Shown here: positions 17,708 to 26,767 of the stretch, one piece after another
Position numbering within the stretch: the stretch's first letter is position 1
How the letters are laid out: every line of letters starts with the position of its first letter
NCBI GenBank assembly: GCA_945878575.1
Contig: CAMDUB010000002.1
Location: 57,426 to 121,425 of the forward strand
Origin: Phycisphaera mikurensis NBRC 102666
Lineage (GTDB): Bacteria > Planctomycetota > Phycisphaerae > Phycisphaerales > SM1A02
DNA length: 64,000 nucleotides
Direction of reading: 5' to 3'
Translations under genes and position numbers: made by a program
Notes under the pieces: model-generated
Databases searched by the model: none
What the model saw: the letters and a program-made list of their open reading frames with translations, nothing else
Told to the model about the DNA's origin: nothing

Positions 17708-20638
17708 ATGACCCCCCACACAGTATCGACATGCGCACGCGTTGCAGCCATCGCAGCGGCGATGGTGTTGGCACCGCTGCTTGGGCAGCAGGCGTGTGCA
17801 CAAACGTGTGCAGCACCGCTTACCGCATCACTCGGCGATACCGCGATTACCACTACTGCCGGGAGCGTTGTCAACCTCACTGGTATCTGCGACCTCTCAG
17901 CCATTGGAACTGACATCATCTACAACGCCACATGGGTTCGGTTTGTAGCACCTGCTAACGGCACCTACATCGCGCGCACGTGCGGCTCGGTGGCGTTTGA
18001 TTCCAAGATCGCCGTGTTCGCTAATTGCTCCAACGTGGCGTCAGTCATTGCATGTAACGATGACACTGCCGGTTGCACGATCACCACGGGTCAGGCTTGG
18101 GCCTCGAAAGTTTCATTCCCCGCACTCGCTGGTACTGCCTATTACATTGCGATTGGCGGCTTTGGATCAACCACTGTCGGCGTGGGCAGCGTGAACATCG
18201 CCTCGGACGGATCAACCGAGACTGGCGGCGGCACGTGCGCCACCGCCATCACCGCGGTCAGTGGACTCAACGCGTTTAACACAGTGACCTCCACCGAGGA
18301 CATCAACCTCGCCGGACTATGCGAACTCGGATCCGCCGGCGACGACATCATGCACCGCGTTCGTTGGTTCTCCTACCTGGCAACATCGTCAGGGAACCTC
18401 GAACTTTCTACGTGCGGATTGGCTGCTTTTGATACTCGGATTGCTGTCTTTGCTTCGTGCAGCTCCGCGAGCGTCATTGCCTGCAACGATGATTCCACCG
18501 GCTGCGCAACCTTCACGAGCAAACTTCAGTTTGCAGCAACTGCCGGCACCACCTACAAGATTGCTGTCGGTGGATTTGATGTCACTAGCGCTGGTGCTGG
18601 TCAACTACAAATCACCCCGAACGCCCCGCCTCCACCGGCATGCGGAACCAGCACCAATGACTGCTGCGTTGCATCCGTAACGCCGTTCTGCTCCGACTCT
18701 GCCTGCTGCAGTTTGGTGTGCAATGAAGATCCCTATTGCTGTTCAAGCGACGGCAGTTGGGACGCCACTTGCGCCGTTCGCGCCAGCGTTCTGTGCACTT
18801 CATGCGGTGCGGGAACATGCACCCTGCCTTCGTCCAATGTCACCGAAGCAGAGCCGTGCGGCGCCGACTTGAACGGCGGTTGCAACAGCGAAGGCACTCC
18901 GGTACAAACGATCGCCGTCGGAGCCCGCGTGCGCGGAACCTACTGGGCAACCGGTGATGCTCGCGATACCGACTTCTATCAATTCACCGTCGCTGCTGGC
19001 TCCACCATCTCGCTGGAGCTCTATTCAAAGGGCCCGGGACGAGTCTTCCTCTTAGACGATGCCTGCTCACCAACGGTGCTTGCTTCAAGCAATCCGGATG
19101 CAGCATCGTGCCCGGGCACCGCGACCGCCTGCGTTGCCGCCGGAACCTATCGCCTGCTGGTTGCGACAACGGTGTTCTCGGGATTCCCCTGCGGCACTGG
19201 AGAATCCAACGAATACGTGCTGGTACTCAACGCCAGCCCATGCGATGCCACTCCACCAAGTAATGATGAATGCGCCACTGCGCAGGTGGTGCCAGCGGTC
19301 GGCGCTGCACTCACCTTCGACACTCGCCTGGCAACCAACTCGCCACAACCGATGGATCCATTGTGTGACGAAGGCAGCGGAACCGGCATCACCCGCGACG
19401 TCTGGTATTCCTGGACACCGAGCGCAGGTGTCGCCCGGATCACTACGTGCGGGACCGCAAGCTTCGACACGCGACTAGCCGCCTACGACAGCTGCGACGG
19501 ATCAACACTCGCTTGCAACGACGACTACGCCGGTTGCGATGGATTCACCAGCCGCATCGATATTTTGTCCGATGGTCAAACGACCATGCGCGTACGACTT
19601 GGTGGCTATGACTCCACTGGCACCGGAACGGTGACATTCACGGTCATTCCCCAGTTAGCAAATGACAACTGCTCGGGGGCCATCACCATCACCAATGGAA
19701 GTACGACATTTAATACCGATGCAGCCACTGACAGTGATCCGCCGCTCGATCCGCTCTGCAATGAAGGCTACGGACTCATCTTGGTCAAGGACGTGTGGTT
19801 CCGCTACGTAGCCACGTGCAACGGCCAAGTGGTTGTCAGTACCTGCAGTTCAGCAACCTTTGACACTCGGCTTGCCGCATACACCGCCTGTGGCGGCACA
19901 CTCATCGCCTGCAATGACGACAGCACGGGCTGCACACTCCTCACTAGCCGGATGACCATGACCGTTACCAGCGGTTCCGCGTACCTCATTCGCGTTGGTA
20001 GTCAAGCCACCGGCGGCACTGGAACACTGAACGTTTCCTGTGGCGGTAGTGGCGGCGGAACCCCCAATGACACCTGCGTCACTGCAACCATCGCGAATAC
20101 TGGCGCCAATGCGTTTGACAACACAGTGGCGGTCAGCAACGCCCCGACGGCTCCATCGGGCGGCTGCCTGGGCGACGGATTCTTCAATGATGTGTGGTTC
20201 TCCTTCACGCCTGCGTTCAACGGTGCAGCCACCTTCTCCACGTGCGCCGGAGCCACGTTCGATACACGTCTTGAACTATGGACCGGTTGCCCAGAGAGCA
20301 ACGGCGCGTCCGTCATCGCCTGTAACGATGACTACTGCGGCAATCTCAGCGCGATGACCGCCAACCTCGCGTGTGGCGGAACCTATTGGATTCGAATCGG
20401 TTCATGGGGATCCGCTGGGTTCGGAACCGGAACGCTGAATATCGCTGAGGGAACCATTCCGTGTATTTCGCCGTGCCCGGCTGACCTGAATCACGATGGT
20501 GTGGTTGGTGGCAGTGACCTCGGCCTCATGCTCGGAAACTGGGGCTTGAGCGGAATCGGCGATCTTGATAACAGCGGCCTCGTGAATGGCGCCGATTTAG
20601 GAATCTTGCTCGGTTCGTGGGGAAACTGCGTTGGTTAA
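17708..20638 (+). CDS. Large secreted repeat protein with C-terminal GC-type dockerin
   Basis: This 976-residue protein starts with a signal peptide ending near GQQACAQ. It has five copies of a roughly 120-residue beta-rich module marked by FDTRLAAY-x-x-C followed by IACNDD-x-x-GC (e.g. FDSKIAVFANC, FDTRIAVFASC, FDTRLAAYDSC, FDTRLAAYTAC, FDTRLELWTGC). Between copies two and three lie one Cys-rich unit (ACCSLVCNEDPYCC) and a pre-peptidase-like domain (RDTDFYQFTVAAGSTISLEL). The last 55 residues form two dockerin-type calcium repeats (CPADLNHDGVVGGSDLGLML and VNGADLGILLGSWG). It is a secreted, disulfide-rich surface or extracellular protein. The next gene encodes a relative sharing the Cys-rich unit and dockerin. 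Confidence 0.82.
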   Translation: MTPHTVSTCARVAAIAAAMVLAPLLGQQACAQTCAAPLTASLGDTAITTTAGSVVNLTGICDLSAIGTDIIYNATWVRFVAPANGTYIARTCGSVAFDSKIAVFANCSNVASVIACNDDTAGCTITTGQAWASKVSFPALAGTAYYIAIGGFGSTTVGVGSVNIASDGSTETGGGTCATAITAVSGLNAFNTVTSTEDINLAGLCELGSAGDDIMHRVRWFSYLATSSGNLELSTCGLAAFDTRIAVFASCSSASVIACNDDSTGCATFTSKLQFAATAGTTYKIAVGGFDVTSAGAGQLQITPNAPPPPACGTSTNDCCVASVTPFCSDSACCSLVCNEDPYCCSSDGSWDATCAVRASVLCTSCGAGTCTLPSSNVTEAEPCGADLNGGCNSEGTPVQTIAVGARVRGTYWATGDARDTDFYQFTVAAGSTISLELYSKGPGRVFLLDDACSPTVLASSNPDAASCPGTATACVAAGTYRLLVATTVFSGFPCGTGESNEYVLVLNASPCDATPPSNDECATAQVVPAVGAALTFDTRLATNSPQPMDPLCDEGSGTGITRDVWYSWTPSAGVARITTCGTASFDTRLAAYDSCDGSTLACNDDYAGCDGFTSRIDILSDGQTTMRVRLGGYDSTGTGTVTFTVIPQLANDNCSGAITITNGSTTFNTDAATDSDPPLDPLCNEGYGLILVKDVWFRYVATCNGQVVVSTCSSATFDTRLAAYTACGGTLIACNDDSTGCTLLTSRMTMTVTSGSAYLIRVGSQATGGTGTLNVSCGGSGGGTPNDTCVTATIANTGANAFDNTVAVSNAPTAPSGGCLGDGFFNDVWFSFTPAFNGAATFSTCAGATFDTRLELWTGCPESNGASVIACNDDYCGNLSAMTANLACGGTYWIRIGSWGSAGFGTGTLNIAEGTIPCISPCPADLNHDGVVGGSDLGLMLGNWGLSGIGDLDNSGLVNGADLGILLGSWGNCVG

Positions 20639-20735
20639 CTTTCATGCAGCCGATGCAGGTACATCTACGAACCATGGATAGCATCTCGCTGCCGAGTAAC
20701 TCCCCCGATACTGACACGGACACTGATATTCCCCG

Positions 20736-22559
20736 ATGAACTTCATACACACACTGTCATCTGCACTGGTAGCCATCGCCACTTCGCTGGCGTTGGCATT
20801 TACGCCATGCAGCACGGCACAGAACTGCGGCAACGGCACCGATAGTTGCCTTACCCCGCACACGCTGCCAGGATGCTCCGACAGCGATTGCTGCAGCACC
20901 GTTTGTGCCATTTACCCCGAGTGCTGCCTAGTGACCTGGGATGCTGTCTGCGCCGCGACCGCTGATTCAAATTGCGTTGGTTTGTGCGGCGCCACAGCCA
21001 GTGGACTGTGCACGACGCCCCACAGTAACGGTGCGTGCTCCGACGGAACATGTTGCAATGCTGTCTGCGCCGTTGATCCAAGTTGCTGCACTATCGCCTG
21101 GGACAGCACCTGCGTATTTGAGGCTGACTTCTACTGCGTCGCTGGGCCACCAGTGCAATGCGGTCTTCCCGGCCAAGGCGGCTGCACAGCATTGCACTCC
21201 ACCCCCGGCTGCGAAGACACTGCGTGCTGCAATGTGGTGTGCGGTGTCGACCCATCGTGCTGCTCCGGAGCGTGGGATCAATTCTGCGTGAATTGGGCAA
21301 TCCAGTATTGCAGCGGATGCACGCTGGCATGTCCAGCCAATGCCACCACGGAACCAGAAACATGCGGTACGCGCAACAATGATCCATGTGAAAGCGCCGG
21401 GCAAACCGCCACGCCGATGTCGGCCACCGGCGGCGCATGCGGACAACTGAATGGATTCGTGGTTGAGGGAGTCTGGAATGGCGATCGCGACATCTATTCG
21501 ATCACGATTCCTGATCCGGATGGCGACGGCCTGGCTCGCGCCACCCTGCACTTGGCATCCACTATTCCAACGTTTGCAGTCGTGGTCCCCGCTTCGTGCC
21601 CAGTGAATATTTCGGCGGCCCTGATCTCTATCAACTCACCCAATTGCGTCGATGTCACCGCCGCAGCATGCATTGCCCCCGGCGACTACTGGGTACTCGT
21701 GGCGCCAGGAACATTCCCAACCGTGGGCGCCAGCGCCAATATCCTGTGCGATGATGTTCCCCGCTACAACGTCCGTGTTGAAGTTTCGCAACTCGGCTGC
21801 TCGCCGGTCTGCTCAAGCAATGCTGGCCCATGCTTTGAAGTGCATGCAAGTCCCGGCTGCAACGACCCCACCTGCTGCAACGCCACCTGCGCTATTGACC
21901 CATTCTGCTGCAGCGGCGCATGGGACTATGACTGCGCTCGCCAAGCAGCCGTCACCTGCGGCGCACCCATTCCTGCAAACGACACCTGCGCTGGTGCGCT
22001 GCCAATCAGCGTTGGGCAAACCATCGAGTTCAGCACCATGCGCGCGGCGGTTGAAGCGCCCGGAATTCCTTCAACATGTAACTCGAACACCGGCCTGAAC
22101 ATCGGTCCCGACCTGTGGTACTCCTACAACGGCGAACGCTCTGGCAACGTGGTGGTCAACACTTGCGGTGCGGCGACCGACCTGCGTATCGTGGTCTATG
22201 GAGGCACATGCGCCGTACCAACCGTGGTTGGCTGCGGTTCGAGCAGCGTGGTGTGCAGTCCAAACACCGGTGCGCGCGTGCAGTTCTCTTCGGTGTGCGG
22301 CAACACCTACTTAATTCGGGTCGGCGGAGAAACCGCGCAGATTGCTGGTCCGGGACGCATTTCACTGACGGCACCTGGACCAGTCTGCCCTGCATTCTGC
22401 CCATCGGACCTGAACCGCGATGATGTTGTCAATGGCGCCGACATCGGCCTGCTGCTTGGCAATTGGGGCTTCTATGGACTGGGCGATTTGAACGTGGACG
22501 GCCAGATCAACGGCGCGGATCTTGGAGTCCTGCTTGGCGCGTGGGGCACGTGTCCCTGA
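20736..22559 (+). CDS. Secreted Cys-rich repeat protein with C-terminal GC-type dockerin
   Basis: This 607-residue protein has a signal peptide (about 1-29, ending CSTAQ) and four copies of a roughly 45-residue unit with the pattern C-x3-H-x3-GC-x-D-x2-CC-x2-VC-x2-DP-x-CC-x3-WD-x2-C. Three are near the N-terminus and the fourth is at about 375-420, after a pre-peptidase-like beta domain. A single FDTRL-type module follows, then the C-terminal dockerin pair (LNRDDVVNGADIGLLLGNWG and INGADLGVLLGAWG). The many paired cysteines imply oxidative folding outside the cytoplasm. It lies 97 bases after the related 976-residue gene on the same strand; the two probably arose by module shuffling. Binding partner is unknown. 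Confidence 0.8.
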   Translation: MNFIHTLSSALVAIATSLALAFTPCSTAQNCGNGTDSCLTPHTLPGCSDSDCCSTVCAIYPECCLVTWDAVCAATADSNCVGLCGATASGLCTTPHSNGACSDGTCCNAVCAVDPSCCTIAWDSTCVFEADFYCVAGPPVQCGLPGQGGCTALHSTPGCEDTACCNVVCGVDPSCCSGAWDQFCVNWAIQYCSGCTLACPANATTEPETCGTRNNDPCESAGQTATPMSATGGACGQLNGFVVEGVWNGDRDIYSITIPDPDGDGLARATLHLASTIPTFAVVVPASCPVNISAALISINSPNCVDVTAAACIAPGDYWVLVAPGTFPTVGASANILCDDVPRYNVRVEVSQLGCSPVCSSNAGPCFEVHASPGCNDPTCCNATCAIDPFCCSGAWDYDCARQAAVTCGAPIPANDTCAGALPISVGQTIEFSTMRAAVEAPGIPSTCNSNTGLNIGPDLWYSYNGERSGNVVVNTCGAATDLRIVVYGGTCAVPTVVGCGSSSVVCSPNTGARVQFSSVCGNTYLIRVGGETAQIAGPGRISLTAPGPVCPAFCPSDLNRDDVVNGADIGLLLGNWGFYGLGDLNVDGQINGADLGVLLGAWGTCP

Positions 22560-22655
22560 ATTCAGGCATGTGTGCGGTCAGAGTCACGCATGAGCCAAGG
22601 ATGGGATAAGCCCGAGGTCAGCCAACCCTGACGCTCAGTTCTCGCGACGCTCAGC

Positions 22656-24131
22656 TCAAGCGCCCTCGGCCTTCAGCAGTTCTGAAAGTGCTCGACGCAT
22701 GATCTTGCCCGTGGGATTACGCGGCAGCGCCTCCACCACGCGGAACTCACGCGGAACTTTGTAGGGCGGAAGTTTGTCGCGTACAAAGGCGCGCACTGCT
22801 TGCTCGTCCCACTCAACATCTTCCTTCAATTCAACAAAGCAAATCGGCACCTCGCCGCGCGATGGGTCCTGTAGGCCAACCACCGCTGCATCCTTCACGA
22901 ACGGATGGTGCGCAACCACTTCTTCAATCTCGCGCGGAAACACATTCTCGCCAGCGATAATCAACATCTCTTTGATGCGTCCAGTGATGAACAGGAATCC
23001 GTCATCATCAATGCGACCCATATCGCCGGTCTTGAAGTACCCATGTTCATCAAAGACACTCGCCGTCAAATCCGGAAGGTTGTAGTACCCCTTCATGACA
23101 TTGGCGCCCTTGATTCGAATCTCACCGTCTTCATTTCGACCAAGCACCCGACCATCCGGCGCAACGATCCGCTCTTCAACGCGCGGTAGCGCACGGCCAA
23201 CGGAATGCGGGCGGTACTCCTCAGGCAAGCACCAATTGGTGCACGGTGCTGTTTCGGTCAGACCGTAGCCCTCATTAATTCGCTTTCCGAAACGCTCAAA
23301 GAACGTCTCAGCAACCTTATCCGGCAACGGTTCGCCGCCCGAAACGACGTATCGAACGCTGCTGAAATCCGTGGGATCCACCTTGCGGGTGTGCAGCATC
23401 GCATTGAACATCGAAGGGATGGCAACAAACACCGTGGGCTTGTGCGCACGAGCAAGTTCAAACAACTTGGCTGGAACAAAGCGAGCCGTATAGACCGCCA
23501 AGCATCCGCTGGCGAGTGGCAAGAGCGTCAGGACCGTCAGTCCAAAGCTGTGGAACTGCGGCAGCACGCCAAGCATGATGTCGTGCTGATCAAATGCTGC
23601 CCACTCAAAGACCTGCTTGACGTTCTCAGTCAGGTTGCGATCGGAGAGCATCACGCCCTTCGGTCGACCACTGGTACCGCTTGTGTAGAGGATGACCATG
23701 GTGTCATCAGACGCAGCAGACTGACCAAGCCGAACCGGCGGAATACCAGTGAATCGCATCTTGTCAAGACGAATGACTTCCAGTCCAGGAAGCGGGCCGC
23801 CAATCAAGTCAAGCATCGGTCCCACGGTAATGACGGCATCAAGGCCTGCATCTTTCGCGATGTACTCCAGATCGCTGCGCGAGAGCAAGTAGTTGAGCGG
23901 CACCGCGGTGCGACCGGCTGCCCAGATACCAAGGAGAGCCGGAGCAAACATCCCAGATGTGGGAAGCAGGATGCCCACGTTGCGCGCCGAACTCTGTTGC
24001 TGCACCGCGCGCGAGAGATGCCAGGATGCCACCAGGGTGGTCGCGCCGGTCCAGGTGCGGAAGTCATCCACAGCAACCGGACGGAAGGCGCGGCGGGTCA
24101 AACTCCATTGAATCTGTCGAAGGAGTGGCAT
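22656..24131 (-). CDS. Acyl-CoA synthetase / AMP-forming ligase
   Basis: This 491-residue member of the ANL superfamily activates a carboxylate with ATP to an acyl-adenylate and then a CoA thioester. The core P-loop YTSGTSGRPKGVM, the GYGLTET motif, the TGDMGRIDDDGFLFITGR hinge and the C-terminal PRNPTGKIMRR, with the catalytic Lys, are all visible. Overall it resembles long-chain fatty acid-CoA ligases. Substrate length cannot be read. It has no signal peptide. The ATG at 24131 was chosen because the upstream extension lacks family similarity and would run toward the divergent gene. No partner gene for beta-oxidation lies nearby. Confidence 0.9.
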   Translation of the reverse strand: MPLLRQIQWSLTRRAFRPVAVDDFRTWTGATTLVASWHLSRAVQQQSSARNVGILLPTSGMFAPALLGIWAAGRTAVPLNYLLSRSDLEYIAKDAGLDAVITVGPMLDLIGGPLPGLEVIRLDKMRFTGIPPVRLGQSAASDDTMVILYTSGTSGRPKGVMLSDRNLTENVKQVFEWAAFDQHDIMLGVLPQFHSFGLTVLTLLPLASGCLAVYTARFVPAKLFELARAHKPTVFVAIPSMFNAMLHTRKVDPTDFSSVRYVVSGGEPLPDKVAETFFERFGKRINEGYGLTETAPCTNWCLPEEYRPHSVGRALPRVEERIVAPDGRVLGRNEDGEIRIKGANVMKGYYNLPDLTASVFDEHGYFKTGDMGRIDDDGFLFITGRIKEMLIIAGENVFPREIEEVVAHHPFVKDAAVVGLQDPSRGEVPICFVELKEDVEWDEQAVRAFVRDKLPPYKVPREFRVVEALPRNPTGKIMRRALSELLKAEGA

Positions 24132-24238
24132 GTTTCGTGTAGCGGAAGGATTCCGCGCGTCGATACCATACATTCGTGCGAAGGACCGCCACCAAACCCC
24201 ATGCACTCTTGGCCATATTTACTGGGCTGATCCCCCAA

Positions 24239-25084
24239 ATGAGTGCCCTGCGAACCGCGCAAATCCTGTGCGCTGCGGCACTCGTGGCAGGCGGCTGCCA
24301 ACAGGAAACCACGGCAAATCTTGATGATGCCCTGCGTGCATACGACGCCAAGCGGTACGCCGAATGCCTGCGAATCTCCAAGGACGTGCAGTCACAGTCC
24401 ACCGATCAGGTGTTGCGCCAGCAGGCGGCATACATGGTGGGCCGGTCCGCCAACGAATTGAACAAGGACGAAGAGGCGCGCAGTGCCTTTGCCATTGCCG
24501 CACGCAGCAACGATCCCCTGGTCGCCGGGCGCGCCTTGGCGATGCAGGGCGCCATGGCCGTTGAGGATGATCGCTGGGCCGACGCAGCCAGTTCATACAC
24601 CGCGGCCGCCAGCAAACTCACTGGTCGAGAGCAAACGCAAGCGCGCGAGCAGGCGAAGGATGCCGCAGCGAAAGCCGCAGAGGTACGGAAGTTGGCTACA
24701 ACTCCGCGGGCCGCGGCTACGACGGTTCCCGCACCGGGCAACCAGCCAACCAACCCGCCAACCAATCTGCCAGCACCTCCGGCACCCGCGGGTACCGCCG
24801 TGGTGCTCGCACCAGCAGCTGACAATTCCCCGTGGACCATCGCCGCGGGCGTCTTCAGCACCGAAACTGCTGCAAGGCAACGAGCCACCACGCTTGCCAA
24901 CGAAGCGAAGCGCGCGGGACTGCCAAAGCCCCGTGTATTTCCAATGCAAGCGGCAGACAAGCGCGTGTGGATTGTTGAAATCGGAACCTTTACGGATCGC
25001 GCTCCTGCAGACGCGGCACGCAAGAAGATCTCCACTGCTGATGCGGTCGTTGCGCGCTCACGCAATCCTGCACCGCGAAAGTGA
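24239..25084 (+). CDS. SPOR-domain lipoprotein with TPR-like region
   Basis: This 281-residue protein starts with a lipoprotein signal (ALVAGGC, Cys at about 20). Residues 25-140 are helical and TPR-like (ALRAYDAKRYAECLRIS and repeated Ala-rich helices). A Pro-rich linker (about 165-200) follows, then a SPOR domain (about 205-275: SPWTIAAGVFSTETAARQRA and VWIVEIGTFTDRAPADAARK). SPOR domains bind denuded septal peptidoglycan, so the protein is probably an envelope factor near the division site or another glycan-remodelling site. I chose the ATG at 24239 because it places the lipobox correctly; an upstream in-frame ATG at 24176 would give an over-long signal. It is divergent from the AMP-ligase. 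Confidence 0.8.
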   Translation: MSALRTAQILCAAALVAGGCQQETTANLDDALRAYDAKRYAECLRISKDVQSQSTDQVLRQQAAYMVGRSANELNKDEEARSAFAIAARSNDPLVAGRALAMQGAMAVEDDRWADAASSYTAAASKLTGREQTQAREQAKDAAAKAAEVRKLATTPRAAATTVPAPGNQPTNPPTNLPAPPAPAGTAVVLAPAADNSPWTIAAGVFSTETAARQRATTLANEAKRAGLPKPRVFPMQAADKRVWIVEIGTFTDRAPADAARKKISTADAVVARSRNPAPRK

Positions 25085-25160
25085 TGACGTATTGCTTGCC
25101 GCGCATGTACCGCGCACGCGCCTCGCACGTACCACGCATGTGCCGCACCGCACACGCGCC

Positions 25161-26171
25161 TTACGGCGTCGCACCAGCGGCGGCACTGGCCAGTTCCTGA
25201 TCTTCACGCTGCTTCATCGGAACATACTGTTCGTTGAACCACCGGTACCAGGCACGCATATCCCAACCGAGTGCGGCGGTGTTCGTTCCAGAATCAAAGC
25301 TGGAAATCGCAACCAGTGAATCGTGAACGCTGCCGTGATAGATGGTCACTTCGCAGTCCTGAACGCGCAACACTACGCCTTCGATGAGCTGTCCGATCAC
25401 CGGCTGAAACGCGCCCGCGTTGTCACCAACCACGGGAATGACGTTCGCAACATAACTGATGGTTCGCCCGGTGGCGATCCACGCCTTGTCACCCTTGGTT
25501 GTGGGTGGTGCTGATTGAGCAAACTGCGCAAAGATCAGGGTTGGCAGCGTTTCCACTGCATGAATCGCACCCGAAAGAATGCCGGCGCGATCAACCCAAT
25601 CATGATTGTCTGAACGCAGTCCGTCATCAAGCGCGGCGAGCACAGCGCTCACGGGCGGCGTATTGATGCGCCGGGTTGCTTCCGCGCGGATGGACGCGTC
25701 ATCATCTTGGATCGCTACCGATGCAAGGGCAAACTGCCCTTCTGCACCGCCCTTTGCAAACGCATCAAGCATGGGAAGTACGGCATCATGCTTCTGACCA
25801 CGCAGCGCGGCGTACATGGATTCAAACGACGCGGGATCAGTGGATTCACGCACCGTGGCCGCACCAGCAGCGCGCGCCTTGGTGGTGGCATTCGCGGAGA
25901 AGTTGCGCGAGCGAATCGTTTGGAATGTTGCGTCGAACTGCGCCCACGCTTCCGGAGTTCCGGGGCGGACATGCTTCGGCGCCATGCGTGGTACCCCGCC
26001 CTTGCTGGGCAGCGGTGTGAGGAGCATGGCGGGCACGCGCGCCCGGCGGAATTGTTCAGGAATTCCACCCTCGATGGTGCCGGGCGGCGGGGTCATTGCC
26101 ATGCTCGCAGACCCGCCGAGCAGGCATCCGAACGAAATCAGCACGACAGGTGCATGGCGATAGCTTCGCAT
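25161..26171 (-). CDS. Exported protein of unknown function, Ala-rich helical
   Basis: I do not recognise this 336-residue protein. The first 30 residues are a plausible signal peptide (HAPVVLISFGCLLGGSASMA), possibly with a lipobox. A Pro-rich stretch follows, then a helical region with HEAT-like character (AVLPMLDAFAKGGAEGQFALA; SIRAEATRRI; VSAVLAALDDGL), and a C-terminal part with GRTISYVANVIPVVGDN and QDCEVTIYHGSVHDSLVAI, ending in a Trp-rich helix (WDMRAWYRWFNEQY). The start at 26171 gives the best signal peptide; longer starts overlap the divergent globin gene. The 76-base interval to the SPOR gene stop (convergent) shows no clear terminator. Confidence 0.6.
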   Translation of the reverse strand: MRSYRHAPVVLISFGCLLGGSASMAMTPPPGTIEGGIPEQFRRARVPAMLLTPLPSKGGVPRMAPKHVRPGTPEAWAQFDATFQTIRSRNFSANATTKARAAGAATVRESTDPASFESMYAALRGQKHDAVLPMLDAFAKGGAEGQFALASVAIQDDDASIRAEATRRINTPPVSAVLAALDDGLRSDNHDWVDRAGILSGAIHAVETLPTLIFAQFAQSAPPTTKGDKAWIATGRTISYVANVIPVVGDNAGAFQPVIGQLIEGVVLRVQDCEVTIYHGSVHDSLVAISSFDSGTNTAALGWDMRAWYRWFNEQYVPMKQREDQELASAAAGATP

Positions 26172-26589
26172 GGCTCTACGATACGGCATGCTTCCACTTG
26201 GACAGTCCGATTCCACCCCAACGGCCACCATCTTTCAACGCTTGGGGGGGGCCGATCCATTCTGGCGAATTGCGCGGGCGTTCTATGGGCGCATTGACAA
26301 GCACACGGACCTACGTCCGATGTTTCCGGCGGATCTTGAGGAGCCGATCCGCAACCAAGCGGAGTTCCTCATGCAGTACTTCGGCGGGCCGCAGGACTAC
26401 AGCAATCGCAAGGGGCACCCTCGCCTCCGTATGCGACATGCGCCGTACAAAATTGGCGTGGCAGAGCGCAACTGGTGGATGGACACCATGCGGTTGGCCC
26501 TGGAAGACGCGGCCATTCCGGAGCCGGAGCGGGCGGAGATGATCAAGTACTTCGAGCACGTGGCAACATTTCTTATCAATACGGATTGA
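26170..26589 (+). CDS. Truncated haemoglobin (group II-like)
   Basis: This 139-residue globin of the 2-on-2 type binds haem and O2 or NO. The family signature is seen in IFQRLGGADPFWRIARAFYG, FPADLEEPIRNQAEFLMQYF and RKGHPRLRMRHAPYKIG, where the second His is the probable proximal haem ligand, followed by RNWWMDTMRLALEDA with the group II Trp. Length is normal. The start is uncertain: ATG at 26170 overlaps the start codon of the divergent exported protein, and ATG at 26188 (MLPLGQ) would leave a 16-base gap. Neither has a clear ribosome site. Likely role: NO detoxification or oxygen-linked redox chemistry. Confidence 0.88.
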   Translation: MALRYGMLPLGQSDSTPTATIFQRLGGADPFWRIARAFYGRIDKHTDLRPMFPADLEEPIRNQAEFLMQYFGGPQDYSNRKGHPRLRMRHAPYKIGVAERNWWMDTMRLALEDAAIPEPERAEMIKYFEHVATFLINTD

Positions 26590-26767
26590 GGCGGGGTTGG
26601 GGCGCGCCTGCGTACTGGTTCGTGTTGTGGCACCACGCTTGCGTACTGGCCCGCATTCGCCTTACGAGGACGGCCGCTGAGCGCGGCCCTGTCCTCTCCG
26701 GCGCTTGCGGCCAGGTTGGCAGGGGTGGCAGTACGGCTTCGTAGTGACTTTTATAACTCTGTGGCAC

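Noticed and set aside
26667..26695. Terminator between the globin and aminotransferase genes
   Set aside because: The stem AGGAC-GGCCGC with bulge is followed by no T-run on either strand.
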